DNA of 64,000 bases from Spodoptera frugiperda. Lineage: Eukaryota > Arthropoda > Insecta > Lepidoptera > Noctuidae. The notes beneath the pieces were generated by a model. The model ran no database searches, was not told the origin of the DNA, and saw only the letters and a program-made list of their open reading frames with translations. A program made the translations under genes and the position numbers. Below, piece after piece: positions 12,775 to 23,730 of this stretch (positions within the stretch are counted from its first letter, which is position 1; the number at the start of each line of letters is the position of its first letter). The stretch lies in contig NC_064215.1 of assembly GCF_023101765.2 (NCBI RefSeq), positions 5,642,001-5,706,000 of the forward strand, written 5' to 3'.

Positions 12775-12825
12775 ATGTCCACAACGACTTTTTACCAGCC
12801 TAAAGTGCCTGAAATCCGAAACAGT
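12775..12825 (+). CDS. Candidate first coding exon A, unidentified
   Basis: ATG at 12775 (context TTTACAATGTCC) opens 17 codons reading MSTTTFYQPKVPEIRNS and stops exactly at a GTGAGT donor (12826), in phase 0. The length, the start context and the codon-boundary donor fit a first exon. The next compatible acceptor with a good open frame is 30684, giving ...PEIRNS|WYRVNKDRL. The intron would be about 17.9 kb. I recognise no family from 17 residues. It could be a chance ATG near a chance donor; the presence of two further phase-0 start exons within 2.6 kb is what raises confidence. Confidence 0.45.
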
Positions 12826-14189
12826 GTGAGTACTTTGCTTTATTTTTATTATTTAAAATATTTATCGATATCATAATAAACGTGAAGTTGTCCTGTTGCC
12901 ATACTCTTATCTCACTTTTTTATAGACCACGTGATACACATTCAGCGTAGAAAATTTGTAGAAAATAGTTTATGGTTGTTCTCTTTGACTCCTAACCGGC
13001 TAGTGTCTGTCTGCACAGTGCTGCCACGGTAGGAATTAAAATGTTGCGTGAAATAAAATTAGGTCATAAATTCCTATTAATTAGATACCTACCGATATGC
13101 ATCTTACAGGTTCAGTTAGCCGTTCCAAATTCAATCAGATAGTTTATATGTAGGAGGTAGGTAGAAATATCATACAAGAATTTTCAAATTAATTTACCCT
13201 ACTCAATTAAAACCTCATTAGTTAGTCTATATATAACGAAAAAAATCCATTTAGGTAATTCATTTAATTGATGCCAAGGCCGTTGAAAAAAGTATCGATG
13301 CAATCGTTTTTGACAATCTGAAGATTGTATTGACTTGTTCGAGTGACATATGAGTATTTGTTTACAAATAATTTGGATAGTATTCACCTTAATGGTAGAG
13401 GATGGTTCTAAAAGCGTTCTAAATTGTTCTAGTTTAAAAAAAATGTAAATAGTGTACTTAAGCTTTTGACACAAAAGTGCAAAACCTCTCCTTTACAAAT
13501 AAATACAACATAGGGTTTACGAAGCTATATGAGTGGGCTAAAAGTTCAGGTGAATTTGTGAGTTATTTACAAGATCATACCATGAAAAACATTAGTTAAT
13601 GAGCTATACAAAACTAGCAATCGTAAACCAATATTGAAATTAAAAGTAAGTTCGTAACTATAGTTAAAAAATTCCAATAACAGGTAGACACAGGTATGTG
13701 AACAATTACATACCTACCTACATGCATATTATCGTCACGCCTGTCTCCCATTAGGAGACACGACACAATGTGGCATCTCTTTCGATTTATCAACCTTCGC
13801 CTTCCCTCGGTGAGGCGAGTACCTAAGTATCAATTATTAAAGACCTAGGTCATGTACCGAATCATTACTCTTCTCTTCTTAAGTACTATCAACGAAATGA
13901 TCTCATTTAAAAAAATATTACATTTTCTTTAATTTTACTAATCACTGGATATAAAGTAGGTAGGTACGTGACTGGTAAATCTAGTGCAAAGATTTCATAA
14001 TGACTAGGTGCTAGGTAATCTATACCTACTTACTCAGTTACCACAATTTCATTAAAAACCTTGTCAATAGCTAGCTATTCGACACAATAGAAGATTAATT
14101 AATTGTTGGCTAACAATGGGTGAGCAAACAGGTACTTGCAAGTACTTGCTACAAAATGAGGCAAACCTTTCCACAATAAAAATAGTTCT
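12826..14189. other. Non-coding stretch between candidate start exons
   Basis: No exon is supported. A degraded dispersed repeat lies at about 13735-13816. The minus-strand 91-codon frame at 13199-13474 is AT-rich with no recognisable content. Otherwise I see nothing. Confidence 0.5.
13735..13816 (+). repeat. Degraded dispersed repeat
   Basis: The segment contains 'CTGTCTCCCATTAGGAGACA' with an inverted GTCTCC / GGAGAC and ends 'CCTCGGTGAGGCGAG'. It resembles the repeat at 10756-10866 in its GAGGCGAG box. Boundaries are approximate. Confidence 0.4.
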
Positions 14190-14482
14190 TAAGTATAACG
14201 GCTTCCCGAAGTATCGGAGGTGGTCAAGCGCAGCGTTGAGACAGTGAACGGTCGGTCACGGCCAAGGCCGAACTGAAATTCTGGCTCATTTATCGTAAAT
14301 AATAATTAAAATAGCCTTTCACCGCGTTCAGGGAAGTTTCTTATACGTAAATACAGTGGGTGTTAATTTCGTTCTGTTGTGACTGATACTAGCTTCAGTA
14401 GTTCTCCAGAACTGTTGACGTAGCAAGTTCATTTGGACTCAACCTATATCGGAAAACCGTTACCCATTACAGTGAAAGAAAG
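14190..14482 (+). promoter_or_regulatory. GC-richer promoter / 5' UTR candidate for exon B
   Basis: A CpG-richer block (about 14190-14280: 'GGTCGGTCACGGCCAAGGCC') stands out from AT-rich surroundings directly upstream of the ATG at 14483. An arthropod initiator-like TTCAGT lies at about 14394-14399. I see no TATA box at the expected spacing. The transcription start itself is inferred. Confidence 0.35.
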
Positions 14483-14545
14483 ATGATGAATTTGGTGCTT
14501 CGAGAAATTGTAGCGAAAGCTTCGGTTGAAGCTAAGCAAGATACG
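14483..14545 (+). CDS. Candidate first coding exon B, unidentified
   Basis: ATG ATG at 14483 (context GAAAGAAAGATG, a good insect start context) opens 21 codons reading MMNLVLREIVAKASVEAKQD plus T. The exon ends in phase 0 at GTTAGT, an acceptable but weaker donor than GTAAGT. The peptide looks like a short amphipathic helix. Like exon A it would join the 30684 exon in frame, so A and B look like alternative first exons giving different N termini. No family is recognised. Confidence 0.4.
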
Positions 14546-15389
14546 GTTAGTACTTTGAAATCTGTTTTATACAAGTTTATTGATCTTTAATTAATGTAAG
14601 ATCGGTAGACGCCAGCTCATTAAGTTGCCCAATCTGTCAAATATCTTCAATCAATACTAGACTTTATAGTAAAGTGTTAAAGTTCAATATACTATCAACG
14701 CGGTTTGTCAGCTCCGTGTACCTTAATGTACTTGGCGCCCTCTTGCCTTCACTTGAGAGAGTTCAGTAGGTAGGTAAGTACCAAGATCTAAAAAATGTAG
14801 TGTTTTATAATTTGTAAAGTAATGTGTTTTAAAAGACACGCATTTTATTAAAATACATAATTGGTATTTAAATATCAAGAAATAATTTCCCCTGAAAACT
14901 CTTTACGGTAAGCATTTACGAAGAACGCTAGAAAGTTTTTTTAAAAATATTTTCATGGCTCAAATATCGCCTTTAATTTGTTTAGAATTTTCGAAATTGA
15001 GGATTTTTATTTATGTATACTTTGTACAATACTATATTAATTGTAATATCATAATAAATACAAGAAAAATACAGATTTCAAGCAATATTTTGAACGATAT
15101 CTAACTTCGTAAACACTTACATCTGACTTCTGTCCCTCTAGCGACGTCTGACAGAATTAAATTTGACATTTAGGAATGTAATGTTTTGATCGTTTTTATA
15201 GATTTTTTTATACGAATTATACAAAAAAGTGTTAGGATTATGATCTAAAAAGTTTAACTACGATGAGTCAATGCGGCCTGTTGCAATAAATGCCATATAA
15301 ACAAAACATAAGTGAGGTTATTTCAGAAAAATCAGTGGCATTGATTGATCTTCGGAAGATACTAAAAAAAACAATGCTAAACTCCTTAA

Positions 15390-15701
15390 ATGCACCTTAC
15401 TATTAGACTTGTATACTTAACAGTCATTATCCATGACATATTGACTGTTGGAGCTGAATATAAATCTCATCTGAACTGTTATTATACGAAGGTTTGTCAA
15501 CAATACCCTTCAAGAGATGGAATCAGTAATTTAAGTCCGAAGTACTCGCAACCTGGTGTAGAAGTGCGTGGCAGTAACGTAGACAAAATGACGAGCGGTT
15601 CAGGAGTCAATGGCTTCTATCGGCCCCGAAGTGCTCTTGCCCGGGCTATGTATGAGAAACAACACAATGATAGATATCTACAGGAACTTGACCAGAATGA
15701 G
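15390..15701 (+). CDS. Candidate first exon C: 104 codons with signal peptide
   Basis: ATG at 15390 has an in-frame TAA directly before it (15387-15389), so the start is well defined. The first about 22 residues (MHLTIRLVYLTVIIHDILTV) form a plausible signal peptide. The mature part is polar, with two cysteines in NCYYTKVCQQYP, then GVEVRGSNVDKMTSGSGVNG, then FYRPRSALARAMYEKQHNDR and a tail ending LDQNE. The exon ends in phase 0 at a strong GTAAGT donor (15702). The composition is clearly more protein-like than other frames of this size in the window. It could be the 5' exon of a secreted-protein gene of its own, or a third alternative start of the gene using the 30684 exon. No family is recognised. 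There are no dibasic-amide motifs that would mark a classical neuropeptide precursor. Confidence 0.6.
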
Positions 15702-15903
15702 GTAAGTTTTATGTTTGAGTAGATGGGAGCACTAACAATCATCTCATTGCATTAATATCAAGGTCGAACCATTTGTTTACATTACACAATAGCTGTGTAC
15801 TGAACTAAATTACTATCAAACATAGATAACATTTCATCCTCATTGTTTAACTTATTTATATGCCTCTAAGTGGCTGTTTTTGACTGAATTTATTATAACA
15901 AAG

Positions 15904-15987
15904 GTGTACAATGTCTATAATATTTTCGTCCTGTTGGAATCTGACAGTAACAACTTTCCACATATGGACTTGTATGGAAGTAAGAAG
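15904..15987 (+). CDS. Possible second exon after exon C
   Basis: A strong donor GTAAGT (15988) ends an open frame. Two acceptors are possible. With AAAG|GTG at 15903 the exon is 84 nt, phase 0 to phase 0, reading VYNVYNIFVLLESDSN then NFPHMDLYGSKK. It would follow exon C in frame across a 202-nt intron. With CTGACAG at 15946 the exon is 41 nt and needs a phase-2 upstream exon such as the one at 8321. Either way it ends in phase 0, compatible with the 30684 exon. The acceptors are mediocre, so the exon is uncertain. Confidence 0.3.
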
Positions 15988-16834
15988 GTAAGTATTATCC
16001 AAGTTAATAATTCAAATATTACTGTAACAAATACAAGACTGCACGGTCGGCAACTCTGTGTGAGCCACAAATTGTTGTTTCGGGTCTGGGTGTCACGTGC
16101 ACTTGAAATTGTATATTAGTAAACGCACCCATGACACAGGAGAAAATCTTAGTACGGAGCAAAGCTGTTTTTAAAATTTAAAAAAAGATTGGTTAATCCT
16201 ACAAAATAAGCCGGTATATGAAACAAAATAAAAAATATGTTGAGTCTCGCTTATACCAGAAAACCAGAAATAACTTGGTTGTTAAAACCTTAGGTGTACC
16301 ATTTTATAAGTTGGATAATTATTTATGTAATAACCTACTTACCTTAGATATTATTGTTATATTTTCTATCAAAGTTTTCTTTATTGTGATTCTCAATTCA
16401 TGTGCTTCTTTCACAACTACTCAATGCCTTATAGATCTCACATGGATTGCAATGTAACACTCAATTGATGTATTTAACTATACAACAGAATCAATTATTA
16501 TTATATTAACAAAAAATTTTTCATTAATGATTAAAAAAATTTGACGTTTTTAAGTAGTTACCTTTTTTTGAGGGTAAGTTAGTAATGTATTGTCTAATTA
16601 GATTTTTGTTGTGTATTACAACATCAGACAGCAAAGATAAGAGTAAATATAGCTCAACAACTTAGTACAACATCAAACCTGCTATTTTCCATAACAATAG
16701 GCGTAGGCACAGGTGTGTTTAAAATACATTGTATTAGTACCAATTTTTACTAAACAAAAAGAAAATAAAATTTTTCATTGTACTGTTAACTACTGAGAAT
16801 GCTGAAATCGAAGTCCCATAATACCTTTAGTGAC
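15988..16834. other. AT-rich non-coding stretch
   Basis: A 79-codon frame at 16218-16457 has a leucine-rich, AT-driven composition and no splice support. I see nothing else. Confidence 0.5.
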
Positions 16835-16915
16835 ATGGGATTGAACTCTTGACCACGTGCTCGGCAGTCGCGTGGGCCCGAACTCTGGACCAACGAGGTA
16901 AACGTCTAGTGTTTT
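16835..16915 (-). repeat. Inverted, degraded tRNA-derived SINE remnant
   Basis: The pieces 'GGGATTGAACTCTTGACC' and 'CCCGAACTCTGGACCAACGA' look like reverse-complement tRNA T-arm/B-box sequence from an old SINE. It is too degraded for a family name. Confidence 0.4.
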
Positions 16916-17020
16916 TTATGCCGCAATACGATATCGAAGTTACCTACAACTGTAGCAGGAAAACGTATCTGTGCTGTAGAAATTATCTGTGCTGTTTCGC
17001 ACTTACGCACTTATAATAAA

Positions 17021-17344
17021 CTAGATACTTCCGCGCGGTTTCACCCGCTCTGCTCGCCTCTTTTTAATCGTAGCATGATGTTATATAGCCTTTCTTAATA
17101 AATGGATTATCCAATACACAAAATAATTATTCAAATCGGTACAGAGATATGAGTTACTTTCGTATTTATATGATTTGTCAACCACTGCTCTGCTCCTATT
17201 TGTCATAGTGTGATGTTTTATAGTGTAAAGCCTTCCTTAATAAATGCACTATCCAACACAAACATGATTATTTAAATCTGACCAGTAGTTCTAAAGATTA
17301 ACGCGTTTAAACAAACTCTAGCTTTAGATTTACATTAGTATAGA
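17021..17344 (-). mobile_element. Short Helitron-type element, inverted
   Basis: Reading the minus strand, the element begins TCTATACTAATGTAAATC (right edge, 17344), is flanked by the T at 17345 on the plus strand, and ends ...CTAG at 17021-17024. Close to the end is the GC-rich segment TTCCGCGCGGTTTCACCCGC. The body holds two related halves containing 'CTTAATAAATGGATTATCCA' and 'CTTAATAAATGCACTATCCA', so there is an internal near-duplication with a spacing of about 140 bp. It has no coding capacity. This arrangement is typical of lepidopteran non-autonomous Helitrons. Confidence 0.7.
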
Positions 17345-20300
17345 TTATTATTTATCTATTAGTATAGATGTGACAACTGAATTTTGTCCCAACTTCTACA
17401 ATTGACGAACAACTATTTTTGACTATTCACAAGTGTTATGACTTGAAATAAACGCTATGAGTTTAGACTTTGACCATAAAACACTTCAGTAAAATCCACA
17501 GGTTTATAAAATCCAAAACGTAAACGTTTCACTGGCGACATGTTTGACAGCGTGTTTTCTACGATATTCCGTAGTAGTCAAACGTGATTTTTGGACGTCG
17601 ACTTCAACGTTGAACGTCTTATCAAATGGAGATCTATTTGATTCTAGAAATCTGATCTCACTAGTTCAAATAGGTCGGATATAATTTCGTTAATTACATA
17701 GCTTGATGACGTATGTATGATCAAACTGCGTCATTGTTACAAGAGCGACTACTTAAAATTCGACCCTTGAGTTCACCTAAGTAGTATTACTATGGATTTC
17801 GGAATAATTAATCTAATCGTATTGGCTCTGCGTGTATAACCAGCAGCCTCGTTGCTAATTGTTATTGGCGAGAAATATGAAAATACAATCAACCACATGG
17901 CATCAGATCACATACGAGTTTTAATATAAAACCCGCATGTTATCTAAACATAATAGTAATAAGATTAGTACCTACACAAAGCAGACTTTGTTGCCCCTAG
18001 TCTAGATAGACTAGTTTGTTTAAATAAAGTTTCCTGTCGTGTCACCGAGTCTCGGACGATAACGACGCAACGTTTGTCCAATTCGCCATTTGATTACTGA
18101 ATCCAATTTTGTGACTGGGGCAATTCCCACGGTTCACAGTAGCACTTACTCGCCAGGGGCTTCCATACTAGACGCACACGCAATCGTAGGCTCACGTGTA
18201 TCTCCGTAACGAGGATATATTTGCGTATGAAGAACACGAAATACCTCTGAATTGTGGAGGGAATAAGACATTCAACCCGCTCCTCCCCTTTCACCACACC
18301 CCCCTACACACCCCTCGCGACCCTTTTAACTTTCATCTCTGTCGAGTGCTCGGTCCACATACTTTTGTTCTATTTGATCAATGTTATTAAAATGTCGCGG
18401 GCTTGCTGGATTACAAACATTTGACTATAGTAAAGCCGATTTAGAATAATAATGCCCTCTGAATTTCAAAGAATTATTACAGTTGATTTATTACATAAAT
18501 ATCTTAAAACGAGTCTTGAGGATGATACAATATTGCTCTGATTTGGTCGAATTAAGTAAGGTACATTAACTCATATTAATTGTTTACAAGCATGTAACGG
18601 ACGACATTTTAAGTTGTAGAGCCAACAAGTGCGTTACAAAACAGTACCATCATACCATGTGATCGATCCTCATCATTGTTGAGCCGTGTTATACTTCCAA
18701 CAATTGTAACGAATAACGTTTGATTGCGGTCTACCCATGTGTGTGTACGCGCATCTCCGGCGCGACTCGAGCGTCACACGAGATCGTCGCCATCGGCCGT
18801 AATCACTGCTATCCATTCTGTTAAAACCACCCGAGGATAAATTAGTTAAGTAGAAGCTTCCGTTAATCGTCGGTCGCCGTCGGTGCCGGTCGCTCGCTCT
18901 AAATGGATTAATTTATACTTATATGAACGAGGACGTTTTCGGTGTCACGCGAGGATGGGGTGATTGTGTTGTGATTGCTTGCGCTTCCTATGAACACGTC
19001 CTATATTAAACGGCCTCGCCTTGCCCGCCTTGCCCCGTAGCCCAGCTAGCTGGTGCCATTAAAACGTCGCTTTACACTTTATGCTTGGACATTGTTATGT
19101 TGATAATGTATTTTATGACTTCCAAACAGAGTTGTCATGAACTTTATTTAATTCTGTGTAAATTAACTGTTAACAGCCTACAAACCAGTTTTATATCATG
19201 TAATTGTATTTTATTAGTCCATACTAAAAGATCTCATAACGCGGTCACGCTACGTAATTATCGTGTCCACGAAATACTTTATACAATTTATATAGCATAT
19301 TTGCGTTCAAATAAATAAAATATCCCATTAAGTAATGCAGGTATTATTTGAAGCACCACTTAAGCGGGTGCTGGAGCATACAAATAGTTATTTACTGTCA
19401 CGCGGCGCTTATGTATTACAAACATAGATAAAGCTCACTGCGCGGAGCACAGGAGGCGTGATGTCCACACACTGAGCTAAGACACCTGAGTCGCGCTGGG
19501 CGCATCGCTCACTGCAATCTGTACATTATTTCTCCATTGTTCGCGTAACGAGCCCCCACCCCCTCCACTGTGCCACCCCCGCACCCCTTCCCCCTGTCTC
19601 CTATTTCCCACACCCCACCCTGAGGCGGTGGGACCTCGCTCGCGCCTTTCTTTTATCATTCCTCTCTTTATTTCCGAATGCAAATAATCCTCCACACGTG
19701 TGAGAACCGAAACCATTGTTCTCGCCTCCCCCCTCTACCTCCACCGGGGACCTTGGTGACGAAATCTTTTTCTACAGCATTTAGGCAAATGTACCTACAC
19801 AAATATTTCACTTGCTTACATCATATCTCATACGAGCTTCCTCGTTACCAACATCGTTCGTATCAGAAAAGAACATTATTTGCGTGCACTGTCACACAAA
19901 ATACTAAATAATGTAGAATATTTTTGGCAAATGTCCTTACAATGTAAGAAATGTAACATAAACGTAAAAAATATGTAAACCTGGATATACGTAATTCAAT
20001 TTCCAATTAATTTCAGCTATAGATTATCTTAGTCATACATGATGAACACTTGCATGTGTCCCATAAACTTAGACCGAAATTAATTATAATTAGGTGTCCT
20101 TAAAGTTATTAGTATATTTAAAAATAAATTCGCAGTAATTGGATATAAACAATTCTATTGTTTAGCCCAAATGTTTATCAGCCGACATTCTGATTAATCT
20201 ACTGCACTGTAGTAATTTAGACGACGCCAAAGCGTAGAGCAACAGCCGCCCTAGTTGCCGCAAGTAGAGGACAAACAGCTCGTTAGGCCTCCGGACGGCG

Positions 20301-23169
20301 GAAGGGTGGAGCGCCGCGATTCCCAAGAAAAACGCTAAGTGGGAAATCAATACGTATTAGGCGCGATATCGGACCGGTCGCCCGTCATACCATGATGGAT
20401 GAACGCACCCAAACTTTCCGCGCCAAGTCTAATAATGACAATATACAAATTGACGTCCGCGAACACTTCCGAAACGCGATAGCGCTCTGTCGCCAACGCC
20501 ACTCACGTTATGTATACAAACATGAAAAAACTGATCGCTTTCAATTTCTGTAATAGAAATCTCAATTACGGATATGTTTTTTGGGTCTCATCTATCATGC
20601 GGCGTCCTGAGGAGGCGGTGCTCCCGTGTGAGTCAATCGTCGCATCGAATAATGGCGTCGCCTTCGTGACGTCTCACAAGGAGTGCGATATTGGAGTGGA
20701 TCGACAGGCGGGAGTCACCGCGTCTCTACATATTGAAAGCTATTCGGAATTTGCAAATAAATATACACATGCACGCGAGTACAAGCCGTGTCGCGTCCCG
20801 CGGTCCCGCCACCTCGCACACCACTGCTGCTTCTATAAAATTGAAATCGCATTTACTACCTCACAGACACTATCGTTTTACTGGTGCTTCATATCTATAA
20901 ATTAAATAAATTCGTTTTAAGGCATTAAATTGTATGCTCACCTTTGGTTCAATATTATGTTATAGAGCTGTATGAGTAGCAGGATTGTAGGTGGGGAGAT
21001 ACAGGACTGCTGAAAGGTTAACAAAGACATGCAAAATGCATTAGCAACGCACCCATCTAGGGTGCCCCGTAGCTTTTAAGTTTATCTGCGTCTTTACGTC
21101 ATAATTAAGTTTTCTTAGTACCGTACCTGCCTCGTGCGGATTTTTGTACCAGTGCAGATTTTAAGTAATTTAACCTGTGGTTGGCAAGATGTTTTAATGC
21201 GGTCTGCTTCCGTGGAGTGTTGCCTTACATGAGATTAACTCTGGGTAGTTGGAAGCGAGGAGTTAGGGGGTAGTATTTATGTCACCTCGGGGACGCGAGC
21301 GCTCGCCCCACCCCAATTATACCGCAGTAAAAGTCATAAAAAGACACCCGAAGTTTTTACACGAACCAAGAAGAGGCTCACGCGAAATTAAGAGGGGCGC
21401 CGAAATGTGAGATGAGCATGAATTTTTTATAAGCCCAGATGATGGTGCTCCGTTTATGATGTCTTATGGCGGATAATGCCCACGGTGCACGCTCGCTTTG
21501 TTTGCTCGCCTGAATCATTGATGAGCGCAGCTTTATAGCCGCCACAAGCCATAACTAATAATTAATTACCAATCCAACACTCCGCCGCCTTAACGTGACC
21601 AACTCCAAATATGTTCCGAGTGTAGGGCCATTGTGAAACGAAGCTCATTGATGTCAACATTTTAATCGGCATCATGTTAAATATAGTGACCATCTGCAAT
21701 TTTTTTCCCGACAGCCTCACTCAATTGGGCTGTATTGAGCGAATATCGTAAAGTATCAACGTGCCCAGTATAACTCTTTTCGTAAGGCAAAAAACTGGTC
21801 AACGTTATTTCTTTAAAAGAGGTAGTGCTTTCAATAATGAATCAATTTACTCAAAACGAACCACGACGACAATATCGTGTAATTTAAAAGAATACGAGTC
21901 GGAATAATAAGTATTTTTAAATTTACCATTGCAACGGCAGTCTAGCAGTACCTACAGGAAAATGACAAATATTTATCGAACTCAAATAATAATTTAAAGT
22001 TTATAGTCAATGGGTCCCATTTGAATATTCAAACTCAAATTTACTTTTTCAATTCGAAGTATGGACCTCATAAATAATGCTTTTATTTAATGCGATTTAT
22101 GTTCACGAAAGCAGGTCGAAAACGACCTGAGAGCTGGTTAACGCAAACAACGATTTTCGTTTTGTTCACGCTTGTATGAAACAATACATTCTCACGTTTA
22201 ATTTCTTTCGGGTCTTAACAATTGATTCTTTTACGAGTGTGTTTATTGAGCTCACTCGAAATGCGTTAATTTCAATTGTGATTTTCGATATCGCAAGTTG
22301 TTCGAGGGTAGATAGGTGTGACGTCATGGAAAGCCTGCATTAGAGCTTTAAAGTTTTTCTAGGACATATGTAATAAAAATCTAGCGCAGTCGATGGCATA
22401 ATGTGTTCGATGCCCCGCCGGGTATGAGATAAAGAGTCTGCCTGGACACAATTCAATGTATAATTCATATTGTGAAAACACTTACATTAACGCGTTGCGT
22501 ATCGCTCGCTACGCCATGTTTGTAATCGCTACTTTATGTGTAGAGAGACGTATTAAAAATTATAATGAGTTTTACTTATACATCGGCGCCGGTAATAAGA
22601 TCCTTTTATTAACTTACACTAACACAAAATGTTAAATTAAAAAGATATATCTTTGCATCTTGCCTTGTTTGTTATTTTATTGAGCAAATTTATTTTACTT
22701 AGAAAATAATGTCGTCATAAATTTTACTTGTATCTCTGTTTCCATTTGCCAATTGTAATTGGCAATTATGGTGCGATTGTTTTGAATGTCTTAATGTTTA
22801 GATTGTTGTGAACAATTTCTTAGATACATTTGATCGTTTCGTATCATACCAGTGCAATGTAGGTACTCGTAGTCGCATATAATGTTTCAAATATTTCAAA
22901 TTGAAAAGCTATTTTTATATATCATGCCAAGCAACCTGTATTTTTATACACTGGACTATTGCTTTTTATTTCTATTGTTTTCCATCTTGTTCTACTTGAC
23001 AAGAGCCGCAGTTTTAATTACTAGACTATACTGTGTTTGCGTCCATCAATTATAATTTATAACACAGGGAAACAGCTTAACTCCCTTAAAACCTGCGTAA
23101 CTGATTGAGGTTCATAAACGTCACCAGATTATTCAGTACAAATGTAAGTTGTAAGTAGGTAGAAGAGTG
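17345..23169. other. Long non-coding stretch with GC-rich blocks
   Basis: No exon is supported over 5.8 kb. GC-richer, CpG-containing blocks occur at about 18720-19060, 19480-19720 (with a C-rich tract at 19553-19620), 20160-20500, 20590-20860 and 21190-21480, separated by AT-rich DNA. The 131-codon frame at 20510-20905 lies across one block and looks accidental: cysteine and histidine are scattered, there is no domain and no splice context. If exons A-C join 30684, all of this is intron. Confidence 0.5.
22746..22765. repeat. Perfect 20-bp interrupted palindrome
   Basis: TTGCCAATT and AATTGGCAA are perfect 9-bp inverted arms around GT. Each arm contains a CCAAT/ATTGG core. It could be a dimeric protein-binding site or chance in AT-rich DNA. 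Confidence 0.5.
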
Positions 23170-23730
23170 AGTTTAGAGTTAGAGTAAGTAGTGGAGTAAG
23201 TGCGCGGTGCGTGCGTGCGTGCCTAGCCGGCCTCCGGTCCGGGCTCCGGTCGCGGCTAATATGATTATGACAGCAGTACGTGCCAGCCCAGCTCCGGGAA
23301 TCCTCGCACAAATATTCATTAATCTTTCACGGTCCGACGTCCGCCGCGATGGAGATTTAATCAGATTAAGGATCATCTTTTTTTGCGGGAAAAGTCATGC
23401 CCTTTTGTTGCTAGTCGACCGTCGCTCGCACTTTTGTGGTGAATTTATGACGGCCGATGTTTGCTCTGAATGTAAATTTTATCTGCTAGAAAATTATTTT
23501 CGTAACCTTTTTCGTAACTGCTATGATTGTGTCCAACATAATTACTAGTTCCTTGAACTTAGTAGGTTGTTTATGTATGTGGTATGTTGTGTGGTAGACG
23601 GCGGCGCCAAGACGACTGTCGATGTCGGTGGACGCTCGAGTCGCGACCTCGCCACGCAGTCTGCCGCGATCGCATCTCACTCGGCGGGTGCGCTTGAAGC
23701 CGATAGGACCGTCACTTTTAGAGAAACCCA
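23170..23730. promoter_or_regulatory. GC-rich block, candidate regulatory element
   Basis: An abrupt GC- and CpG-rich island sits in AT-rich flanks. It contains a (GTGC)n-like run near 23207-23222, GGTCCGGGCTCCGGTCGCGG, then ATTCATTAATC (homeodomain-like) and a second GC-rich half at 23590-23710. Several short frames overlap on both strands, as expected where stop codons are depleted by GC content; none has splice support. A regulatory role is inferred from composition only. Confidence 0.35.

Noticed and set aside
17243..17260. Similarity to a microRNA seed (TAAATGCACTATC)
   Set aside because: The match stops after 13 bases, lies inside a Helitron and has no precursor hairpin.
20510..20905. 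131-codon open frame on the + strand
   Set aside because: It lies across a GC-rich block where stops are depleted. It has no splice sites, no domain and no coherent composition, and a second frame over the same bases is also open.
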